The notes beneath the pieces were generated by a model. It saw only the letters and a program-made list of their open reading frames with translations. It was not told the origin of the DNA and did no database searches. Position numbers and translations under genes: made by a program. This document shows positions 43,551 to 53,900 of a stretch of DNA of 64,000 bases, piece by piece (within the stretch, counting starts at the first letter, position 1; the number at the start of each line of letters is the position of its first letter). Source of the stretch: Hippopus hippopus. Lineage: Eukaryota; Mollusca; Bivalvia; Cardiida; Cardiidae. The stretch spans positions 53,173,619 to 53,237,618 of the forward strand of contig OX328102.1 in assembly GCA_946811185.2 (NCBI GenBank). The letters run 5' to 3'.

Positions 43551-44082
43551 GCTATGTTTCCCAATCAAATCAAATCTAATGTAGTACATGAGTTAGCAAA
43601 GTGTGCAGGAAGACACTCAGACTTTGATAGAATTCTGGTCTGATTAATGTTCAAAGAAATGGGTATCCTGAGGGACTGCACTCGTATTTCAAGTTTATAA
43701 TTTTTATAATTTCATTTCAGATGCTGTTGTTCATTTCTAGTATGTTACACAGGATGTCACCTTTAAAAGTCTGGTTGGGTGGTCACATACAGTACTGTAT
43801 TTGAAGATCAGAAACTGACCACTTTATTCAAGCCAATACATAATTCCATGGATGTTGGCTCTACAGTGAGAATCAACAGCTTCAGAATAATGACAATAGC
43901 TGTCCAAAACATCTGTACAGTGCCACATGAAACATCACCTACTTTAGAAGCTTAGAAAATGCCAAACCACTAAAGTACAAGATTAATTCATGACAGTCCA
44001 AATGACAGCAGATGCAAGAGGATGTACCACAAGATATGATTTGCAAGGCATTTTCCTGTACTTAGAAGAGTAGGCATCCTGT

Positions 44083-44282
44083 TAGCTCTTTATCAAATGA
44101 GCTTGTGTTAAAACAGCCAGGGGGAGGGAAGCCGTAACAATTGTGAGAAAAAGACAAAATATTGGAAATCTTTTTTCCACGGTGTTTTCTACCCATTCAA
44201 AGACAAATTTCACCAGTGCAGCTACATATCACCCGCTAATCCTCTCAACTTAAACCAGTCAAAATTTTGTTCTGTGAGTTAA
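44083..44282 (+). mobile_element. degenerate TTAA MITE copy
   Basis: GCTCTTTATCAAATGAGCTTG start; its right TTAA is shared with the next copy. Confidence 0.6.
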
Positions 44283-44781
44283 CCCTTAACCAAACAATTC
44301 TGTTTTTAATTACCCTGATGCAGAGGGATTTTGACAACATTGATGGTTGGTTGGTTGTATTGGGGTTTAACGCCACTTTAACAGCTAAGGTCATATCATG
44401 GCGGTCGGTGACGCACATGTGTTTCCAGGCTTTCTCACACCAGTACTAACACAACTTTCTTTCCAAAGCCACCGACTACTTTTCTCACATGCTTCAGCAG
44501 AGGTGAGAGGCGAAAATACGCCGGAAAGAAAGTTCGCCTCAACCGGGTATCAAACTCACAGCCACCAGGTCATGAGTCCGACACGCTCACCACTGAGCCA
44601 CCCGGGCGGGCGACAACATTGAAGGAAGTGGAGAAAAAAGCTGGTCACCAGCTTTTTATACTTTTCTCACAATGTTTCCTTTCAGCAATAAACCTAATCA
44701 TTTGGGCTACAGTTGTTTCATCTTCCAACTTTGCTTTCGAAATAGACATGATGAAAATTTTGTTAAATGGTAAAAGGTTAA
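44279..44781 (+). mobile_element. TTAA MITE copy split by a SINE
   Basis: Left part 44279-44343, right part 44612-44781. Removing the SINE and one 11-bp repeat restores the MITE. Ends AAATGGTAAAAGGTTAA. Confidence 0.8.
44344..44611 (-). mobile_element. tRNA-derived SINE nested in a TTAA MITE
   Basis: An exact 11-bp duplication GACAACATTGA flanks it (44333-44343 and 44612-44622). Read on the minus strand it begins with a tRNA-like head: GGTGGCTCAGTGGTGAGCG (A box) and GAGTTTGATACC (B box). It ends in TTAAACCCC and a CAACCAACCAACCA tail. Confidence 0.88.
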
Positions 44782-45121
44782 AATGGTTGCATATCTACTT
44801 TTTATACAGCCCTTGTTTAATTCAACCTTTGAAGTTGTTGGACCAGAGACAGCCCAGTGATATGATACTAGCAGATAAAGGGGTCAGTGGCTGTCTCCTG
44901 TAGATAACTTTTTGTGTTTTGCAGCAGACATATTTTGAAAACATTTTGACCTAAGGACAAATTGGTCAAAATAAGTAATATCTGCTTTTGACATGATTTA
45001 TTGAATACTCAAGCTTTGCTCCTTGATTAATTTTTTTCACATTTACAAGGATGCTTCTGAAGTTTTATGCTGCAAATATGTTTCAGAAGCTATTAAGTTA
45101 ATATATTTGATGACTTGTAAG

Positions 45122-45333
45122 TCTTTACCAAAAAATCCTGAGTTTTAACAACCCTGCAGAAAAATGCTTTAGGAAACATTGTGGGAAAAGACAACTAACA
45201 ATTTCTCCTTTCAACACAATATTTCCTACCCTTTAATAGGTAAATTGTAGAATGTGATCCAAAATCAATGAGTCGTCTGCAAATGCTTTGAATTTGAAGA
45301 AGTCCAGAATTTTATCAGTTGGTAAAGATTAAA
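45122..45333 (+). mobile_element. TTAA MITE copy
   Basis: TCTTTACCAAAAAATCCTGAG start; left half of the hairpin deleted. Confidence 0.65.
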
Positions 45334-46285
45334 AGAAATACATGTAAACGTGAGAAGTCCTGAAAATTTTGTAGATATTTATCTTTATTACATTTGTAGT
45401 AACATAACACTTTTATATTATTCTCATGTTATTCGGGTCCCTTGATGGGGCAAATTTCTGTTTCAGAAAAATATTGTTAAAAAATCCAAAATTGTTTATT
45501 AATTTGCCATTTCTCACAATGTTTTCAAAGGACTATTAATTTTGTGCAGCTAATAAGACTTGTATGTAATGGAATTTCTTTTTCCACACAATGTCAATGA
45601 CTGAATTTTACTACATGTATATTGCTTTCACTCTTAAAGGGGCATTAAGAATTTTTGTTCTAAACATAAACAAGAATATTGCTTTTCCTTTATTTAACAA
45701 AGTCTTGAAATCTACCTTTACTTTTAACACTAGATAAAATCTGAGGCAAATGGAGAAAAATAATTGAAAGATTGAGATGAACTTGATCGATACTTTTCGC
45801 AGATGCATTAAGCCCTCGTTTTACAGAGCATGGTTCATATTAATTTGGTATTAGGCACCCCAGGTGGCAAATAGATATTGCTGACTGTGAGCAATATCAT
45901 ATTTGGTCACAATATTTTCAAAAGCAGTCTGCTGCAATGCTGTTTTAATTTAGTGGCATTTCGTGGTTAGGATTTAAATACCCTTTTAACTACTACTGAT
46001 TTTGAAAAGTACCAGTAAATATTAGCATGAACTTCTTTGCAGTGCAAAGATGGTAAACATAGAACATTAATACTATAGCACTATTTTTCTTTAATTAAAT
46101 GTTTTAATGACTGCATGTCCAACGATATATGAGACCACCATTACACAAATTATAACATGTGGTCACTTAGAGGTGTAGTTGTCTTGCAGTCATGGTTCCT
46201 TTTTAGTGTTATTCTTCTTGCAGGAGAAAGCTCTGAAAGTATATTAGTAAGAGATGTTTGTAAATATAGTATCTCAAGAAATACA

Positions 46286-46314
46286 AGTTTTTAGCTCACC
46301 AGAGCAAAAAGTGC
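46286..46314 (+). mobile_element. fragment of the tandem-repeat element start
   Basis: TTTTTAGCTCACCAGAGCAAAAAGTGCTTAAC, an abbreviated version of the TTAGCTC...GTGCTCA terminus, directly before a TTAA MITE. Confidence 0.35.
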
Positions 46315-46528
46315 TTAACTCTTTACCACAGGACAGATCCTAGACTTGTCCAATCGAAAACATTTGGAAACAACAATTTAAATGTGGCTGGAAGGATGGA
46401 ATTTGTCTTTGAATGAGTAGAAAACATTGTGGAAAAAGGTTACCAGCATTTTCTCCTTTTCCCACAATGTTATCAAAAGGCTTCTTCCTCAGGATCGTAA
46501 AACTCGGGATTGTGTGGTAAAGGGTTAA
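46315..46528 (-). mobile_element. TTAA MITE copy, reverse
   Basis: Both TTAA borders (46315-46318 and 46525-46528) intact. Confidence 0.82.
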
Positions 46529-47156
46529 GGAAAGCTTTTTTTGGCCCATTCATTTACATGTATTCTACATGTATCTGTTTGTGAGTTTGTCTATTGTTGA
46601 CATTTTCTTTAAAACCATCTTGAATGGAGTTTGAAACTGCTTTCAACAGAATTTCTATCAAATTACAGCTGCCAAAATTTAACGCTGAAAGCAGCCAAAA
46701 ACTTGATTCCTTGAAATTCTCTGTGAAGTAAATGTTTAGAATTGGTCGCGTAACACGAATTAAATGTGACAAATTATGCTTGTACATGTATAAAATAACT
46801 TTCAAATTAAATAATTACAGAATACCTTGAAAGTCTTTGTATTGTCTCAATACCTGTTGTAAATTATTATCCTTTGCTGGATTACACAGGGCATAATATC
46901 TTTCTTATGAAGATTTACTGGTGAACTTCACTGATAATAAAGTTCTCTTCTACAAACCCACCCTGGGATAATTGAAGAATTTCTATACCTGCAATAAATG
47001 ACAAGAGAGCCATTGTTATAACCACTGACATAAGCCTTTCCATCTTGTGTCTGTTCGTCTGTATGTGTAACACACCAATATGGCCTTGCACTGGGACATA
47101 CTTCATGCAAATTGCATGTTAGATTTGAATGTGTATAGTCTATATCAAAGATCTGG

Positions 47157-47368
47157 GTAAGCTGTTACCAAACAACAGGGTTAATGACTTGTATAAATTG
47201 AAAGCACTAGTAGACGAAAAAGTAAGAGTGGCTAAACAATTGAAATTCATTGATGGAAGGGTTGAAAATCTCCTGGGAAAAGGAAGACATGCTGGTTACC
47301 AGCATTTTCTCCTATTTCCATAATGTTTTCATAAACTATTTTCTTTAGAGGTAAAGGTAAAGGGTTAA
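47157..47368 (-). mobile_element. TTAA MITE copy, reverse
   Basis: Hairpin CATGCTGGTTACCAGCATT and end GGTAAAGGGTTAA. Confidence 0.75.
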
Positions 47369-47508
47369 ACATTTCATTCATGTGCCAGTTAGTGCACCTG
47401 GTCATGGATATCTTTCCAAAGTACCATGCACAGCACTAATATTCAGTGTGCATAGTGGAACAAGCATATTGCATTTTTCTTAAATGACACTTGGCCTGTG
47501 AAGCACAA

Positions 47509-48212
47509 TTAATCCTTTACCACACAATCCTGAATTTTAAAGACTCAGAGGAAGAAGCCTTATGAAAACATTGTAGGAAAAGGATTAAATGCTGGTAACC
47601 AGCATTTTCTCCTTTTTCAATAATATTTTCTACCCTCTCAAATAAATTTCCATCATTTGAGTACTATACGGTATTAATTGTCATCTGCAAATCCTTTCAA
47701 TTTGGACCAGTCAATAGGACCTCGGCCTTTCTCTATGGCATGTCGTAGAAGGCGACTAAAATTAGAGACAAACGGCTGCTTTCCACGTAATTCGTAGGAT
47801 TGCAGCAGGCTGGGTAGTTCTTATTCCAAATCCTGTATTTTTTTCTTGATGTAAATAGGGTTTGGAATGGGAATCAATTGGCCTGTGGGACCCCGTGTGG
47901 TTTAATCGGGGGTATAAGAATAAACCACTGCAGTCCCGCGATCGTCACATCTGCCATTTCATCTGGCGGAACAAAAGTGACAGCATGCATGTCGTAAAAG
48001 GCGACAAAAGGGGCATCATTTTGTGTTTAGTCCATTCCTCATTTATCATGTTTGTCTTATGTTGTTGCACATGTATGTTATTTTCACCTCGCATTATTGT
48101 TTACTAAGTAAGTGCGCCCAATATGACCTAAGTTGTCGACGGGCCTTAAAACACTATTCATCATTATTCATCATTTGGACCAGTCAAAGATTGTCTTGTG
48201 GTAAAAAGATAA
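47509..48212 (+). mobile_element. TTAA MITE copy split by a retroposon
   Basis: MITE parts 47509-47713 and 48174-48212 surround the 460-bp insert; hairpin AATGCTGGTAACCAGCATT is intact. Confidence 0.8.
47714..48173 (+). mobile_element. 460-bp retroposon inserted in a TTAA MITE
   Basis: Flanked by an exact 13-bp duplication, TTTGGACCAGTCA (47701-47713 and 48174-48186), which is MITE sequence. The 3' end reads CGACGGGCCTTAAAACAC followed by ATTCATCATTATTCATCA, a short-repeat tail typical of some LINE/SINE ends. No ORF of note. Confidence 0.85.
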
Positions 48213-48213
48213 A

Positions 48214-48330
48214 TATAGGCCTACTTTTCAGCAAAGTGTCGGTCGAGATCAGACTGAACTGAACATGAAGTCTGATCTTGAATCTGAACTGTCTTATATG
48301 GTTTGATCTTTGAAAACATAATACCGGAGT
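48214..48330 (+). mobile_element. partial family C MITE
   Basis: GAGATCAGACTGAACTGAAC to GTCTGATCTTGAATC, then CTGTCTTATATGG. Confidence 0.6.
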
Positions 48331-48334
48331 GGCT

Positions 48335-49130
48335 GTCTTTAAAATACTTCAATATTACCAGAGGCTGAATTTAACAGCGGAAACGTAGATCTGTGCGATC
48401 GCCCTCGGCAAATTGAGGATTACAAGTATAAATATCTGCTTTAAAACGTCTTGCTTAGTACTTATGCTTTCATTTTATGCCTTCACACAGCTGTAGTTTT
48501 GTGAAAGAAACGTCATTCATCTGTTTTGATTTAACTCCGTCAAAAAACATGATTCTATTAAATACAAAACCGAAAATAGGTTCAACCATCAACCTGTTTA
48601 CCTGCGCTGAATACGATCTGTTCTTTACTGTGGCGTATTCATCTGTTCATAGTCACATATCGTTCTCTGATCGTCTACTGAAATTTTCAAATCGCTCGGA
48701 CTTTTAAAATCTGACTTAATCCTTCGTAATTGCTTCGTGTATCTCTCCACATACTGTGATGAAAAGGAGATAAATTTACGGTAGATCCCGGAAGTGATGA
48801 ACTCTCGCGGTCACGTGACGAGACTTACAGACCCTATTAAAACAAAATCATCAAGTAAAACTGCAAAACAAATACTCTGTGTTCTCAATGTTCTGAATGT
48901 CTGATTTAACCTGTATTTCAGAAGAAGGGCAAATAACAACACATACTTCTGTGAGTTTGATGTAGTTGTGTACCTTGTTTATTAGAATGACTTAAATGCA
49001 GGGCCTGAATGCCAGGCTACTCTCCACCATGTAGCACACATTAACATACCTTGTTGCTGCAGAACTCGGACCCTGGTGAACCTAATCTCAAGGGTACGAG
49101 TTCTCTGGAGAACTTTCCGTTTTCATTTAT
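48335..49130. other. intergenic upstream of the copine gene
   Basis: A 76-codon plus-strand ORF at 48477 has no recognisable feature; GGTCACGTGACG palindrome near 48810. Confidence 0.4.
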
Positions 49131-49133
49131 ATT

Positions 49134-50165
49134 ATTTAACCACAGGAATTTGACATTCTATAATGAAAAAATATTATTAAATAAGAAAAAAATATTCCCC
49201 TGTATATAAAGAAACACAAGGAATGCAACGCCTCGATTACCGGCGACAACACAAAAATGCCCTACCCACCCAAAAGCACCAACGAAACGAAGAGTGATCA
49301 CAATTTCCTTTACCCTAGTAACAGGTAACACCAAAATGTACCTATGACATCCAGCGATCCTTAAGTAGACACCTTTTCAACGGAGATATCCGTCATTTTT
49401 TACTGCTTTTTTGACAATTACAAGCCATCGAGGAAGCCATTCGCTGACGTCACTACATTATGCCCGCAGTAAATGTTGTGGCTGAGGGGTATGTGTATTC
49501 TCCGGCCCCACTCGAAAAATGAGCCAGAATATTCCCGGCCCCTACGGCCCCCGTGATAGAGTAGAAAAGACTTTGAGGAAAAGCATAAAATGCTGGTAAC
49601 CATCAGTTTTTCTTTTCCCACTATGTTTTCTAAAGGCTTCTTCCTCATGGTCGTGAAAACCATGGATTGTTTGTTAATTTGTTGAAATTTTCATTTCCGT
49701 GCTTCACGAAAAATGATCAGTCGAATAAGTCTAATGTCAAAAGAGTTACGTCCCTTGATGGGTTTTTCCCTATTCATACAAGTGAAATATCCTTCTTCAA
49801 AAAAAGAATACCGACAAACATTTTTGCTAGTTACCTCAAGAAAAATATGTAGTATCATGGGATGCACATAAATATATTTTAAAACGAAAATAAATATGAA
49901 AACGAAAGTAATATTATCTGCGGGCCTTAAAAAATAGTGACGTCAGCGAATGGCTCCCTCGATGGCTTGTAATTGTCAAAAAAGCTGTAAAAAATGACGG
50001 ATATCTCCGGTAAAAAGGTGTCTACTTAAGGATCGCTGGATGTCATAGGTACATTTTGGTGTTATCTGTTACTAGGGTAAAGGAAATTGTGATGGTTACC
50101 ATATTTTTTTCTTATTTAATCATATTTTTTCATTATAGAATGTCAAATTCCTGTGATTTAACGAG
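49134..50165. mobile_element. fold-back element with long inverted arms
   Basis: The left arm (49134-49452) and right arm (49930-50165) are inverse copies: CACAGGAATTTGACATTC at the outer ends and GTGACGTCAGCGAATGGC at the inner ends. The left arm has about 110 extra bp (49200-49310). The centre holds a partial TTAA MITE (49555-49680). Confidence 0.75.
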
Positions 50166-50274
50166 GGGAAAAAAAAATCATAGAACACACCAATTAGTAG
50201 CATGTATTCGGAGCCAGAAAAGAAATCCGCTGCCTTCAGTGCGTTAGCGCTTTGATTTAACGTGGTTAATTCAT

Positions 50275-50525
50275 ATTTTAACGTGTTTATCAATCTCGAT
50301 TAAAGTTTTCACCGACAGAGAGATAGATGTGAATAACTTCATCGAGGTTGTTTATGTCGTTGCTAAACGACTTACAGTAGCGCCGCGATGTATTTATAAG
50401 CAGAGACATAGATAAGATTGTATGTCTTTGGTATAAGATCACGTGATTGGCAGCTCAAATGGAAACGACCGTTATACAGACGAGGTTAGATGTAGGTACG
50501 GAATCGGCCGGGTTGTGACGAGTGT
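50275..50525. repeat. repeat block upstream of copine, also upstream of SMIM30
   Basis: The copy includes ~45 extra bp (50390-50435) but otherwise follows 41055-41265, with TAAGATCACGTGATTGG. It lies about 0.3-0.55 kb before the copine ATG. Confidence 0.8.
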
Positions 50526-50830
50526 ATCAGATAGATGCTCCGCCACCTAGCAGAAGATTATGTAGTTAACACAGGTATCAGTTTGAATACGAGGTAGATC
50601 TACCGGATTCCGGGTACCGGTTTTTTCATATCACAACAAGGGACACCACTCTCACATAAAGAAAAACAATATCCAGACGAATTCTCAAGAAAGCGAAGTA
50701 CAGTATGAAAAATAATTAAAACTAAGCAATAAATAAACGAATAAGCTCTACATTTTTATGATAGTATTTATCCGGGTATCCCTACAGAAAAATCGCAGCT
50801 ATCGCTACTGTCCCCAGCACCTCCAGAGAA

Positions 50831-50904
50831 ATGGCCGGACAAAATTTCATTCCGGGATCTGCAGCTGTACCTTCATCTCAAGTTGAAATTAGCGTTTCTT
50901 GTCG
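50831..50904 (+). CDS. copine exon 1 (start codon, aa 1-24)
   Basis: ATG in context GAAATGG opens MAGQNFIPGSAAVPSSQ and then VEISVSC, the first C2A strand, ending CG|GTAGGT in phase 2. It was placed because its phase and sequence continue exactly into the exon at 53868. Confidence 0.87.
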
Positions 50905-53900
50905 GTAGGTCTAGCATTTATCAATCTTTACCTTACAAGGACATAAAGAACATGTTGAACTTGGAAAAAAAGTTACAGACGACAAGTAAGATGTGACTTA
51001 AAAATTATTATTTCACAAATGCTTAATAGAAAGGGTAGAAAACATTGAAGGGAAAGGAGAACATTCTGGTTACCAACATGTTCTCCATTTTGACAATAAT
51101 TGTAGAATACTTATTCTGCAGGGCTGTCAAAACTAGGTGGTTTGGTAAGGGTTCGCCCATGATACCAGACGACAAAATTTTAGACTTGTCCTAAATTGAA
51201 AGCACAAGCAGACAACAGATTAGTTTCAAATGATGGGATTTGTATGTTAACCCTTTGCCACAAAATCCCAGGTTCTAATGACCCTGACAAAGAAGCCCTT
51301 TGAAAACATTGAGGGAAAAGATAAAAATGCTTGTAATCAACGTTTTGTCCATTTCTCACTATATTTTCTTCCTTTTTAAAAGAAAAGTTTCAGGTTTTGA
51401 GTTACTTCTAATTTGTCGTTTGCAAATTCTTTCAATTTTGGCAAGTCTAAAATTCTGTCATTTAGTAAAGAGTTAAAGGGTAACATAAATTATAAGCCTG
51501 TACAATGCTTAACTTTTTACCACATAATCCCCAGTTTTACTGATCCAGAGGCAATAGCCGTTTGAAAATCTTGTGAGAAAAGGGGAAAATGCTGGTAACC
51601 AGCATTTTCTCCTTGTCTCACAAGGTTTTCTACACTTTCACAGACAAATGCCATCATTTTTTAATTCAGTATACCATCTGCAAACTTTAGCATGTCATCT
51701 GCAGATGCTCTCAGCTTGGACCAGTATAAAATTCTGTCGTTAACCCCCCCAGTCTCACAGAGCCCGAATCCCCCAAAAATCATAGTACTTCGGGAGATAG
51801 TATTTTTCCCGAATCACTATGAAAAACGAGCCGTTCAATAGACCTTCAGGGCATATTTCCCGAAGTACGATTTTTTCCGAAGATGCTACAATGTACTGCA
51901 ATATACTACGATTTACTACACTTTCACCTCTATTTTCTCTGGAAGTACGCTGACTTTTAGAGCCGAGGTACTACGAAGCATCCAGATCTACACTGACTGT
52001 CCCAATTTCTATGTACGAAAGACTGCGATGAACAACAAACGATGACGAACTACATCGACAGCTCCGGATCTACTATGAGTTTCAAATCTTCTCCAAGACT
52101 TTGCACCTGAATTTGAACAAAAGACACAGCCAAGTATATAAACTCTTCATTTTTCAGTTGAGAATCAGTCATCCTAAAACTTCTGAAGTGACAGCGTCAC
52201 GCCAACCACATCTGAAGAAGTCATCATTGCCATCTTGTGCTTCAAAATTGAGAAGAAGAAGAAGGCCCTGACTGAACAAAGTCTTGTTTGGGAACAGCTG
52301 GGGTCGGAATACAAACAGCACTGACCACAGCACAAGAAACAAAGGCAGCAGTGTTTGCAGCCTTGGCTGACCAAAGACAGTAGGCAGAGCACCGGACAGT
52401 ATCATCAGCTCCTGCAGGAGAGGAAAGTACACAGAATAAGGGCCAGTTTCTTACCTGAACAATGCCGAATTGACTACTACGAAGTACACCAAAACACAAT
52501 GACGTAGTATGATGTACTGTGAAGTACTCCGAAACACGCCGATTTCTGATCAATTTGGCTCGACTTTTGAATTCGGGAAAAAAATTTGCGCATGTTGAAA
52601 TTTTTCTCCCGAAGTGTTTTTGAGCCCCAATTGATGCCGATTTGATTCACAAAGCACTACGAATCTCCCAAAGCGGGCCAAATTCACCGCGGCTTTGAAA
52701 ATTTCAAATTCGGGATCGATTCGGGGTCTGTGAGACCTGGGGGTTAGTACAGACTTAACAGAACATTAGCAGCTCTTTCAGTGTTGATCAAGATCAGTCA
52801 GCACTAAACAGGATATACAGCCTTTCTTTTCTGGCTCTCTTTTGAGGTATCAAAATTGCCGTGAAATTGCACAGAAAGGAACATTATTTAAACCTTTGTC
52901 AAACAGTCCTGGGCTTCAATGACCATTTAGAACAAAGCTTTTGACAATAAGAATATGCTTTTGATGTAAATAGCATTTTCTCCTTTTCCTACTACATGTA
53001 TGTTTCATCCCATTCAAATCTCATCAGTTGGGCCACAGTTGGTCTGTTGTGTGCAAGTACTTTTAGTTTAGAAAAGTCTGAGGCTTTACCATCTGGTAAA
53101 GAGTTTAATGAATTTAAGCCATGCGCTAGAAAAAGGGGGTTTATTAAACTATTACAATACCATCCTGACTTTTGACAACCGTGAGGAAAAAAACTTTTGA
53201 AAACATTGTGGGAAAAGGAGAAAATGCTGGAAACCAGCATTTTCTCACAATATTTTTAACTTTTAAACATAAATTCCAATTTTTTTAAACATGTTATTTA
53301 TCATCTGCAAAAGCTTTCAATTTTGACAAGCCATAAATTTTGTCGTTAACGCTTTACCAACCTACAAAATTTTGAACTGGACCAAATTGAAAGCATTTGC
53401 AGAATCCAAATTAAATGTAACTCAATTGATGATTTCTGTCTTTGATAGGGAAGAAAACAATTTGGGAAAATAAGAAAATGCTACTTACCAGCATTTTCTT
53501 CTATTCCCAAAATGTTTTCAACAGGTTTCTTTGTCAGGGTCATTAAAACTCATGATTGTGTGGCAAAGGGTTTCTCTATCTGTGTGATGCATTATACCAA
53601 GCAAGTCATCACATAAGTATGGATCCTTAATTCACTGTATCTAACAATCAGTTGAATCCCGTCCTAAGGACAGGTGTTAAATTCACAAAAAGTTTTGACT
53701 GAGATCTGCCTACGCAGATTGCGGAGGCTGACCTAGTTCTATATATTTTTTCAGATGCATTAAACCCCTTTTTCACAGAGCATGGCTCATTTTTAATTAA
53801 GGGAAATTAGCTTTATTTCAGCCTTACAAGATATCATGTAAACATTTTTCCTTTTTTCTTGTTATAGTAATCTAAAAGACAAAGATGCATTTTCAAAGTC

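Noticed and set aside
52169..52553. Overlapping minus-strand ORFs of 72-103 aa
   Set aside because: They lie inside the TA-flanked transposon, overlap each other in several frames and show no conserved motif.
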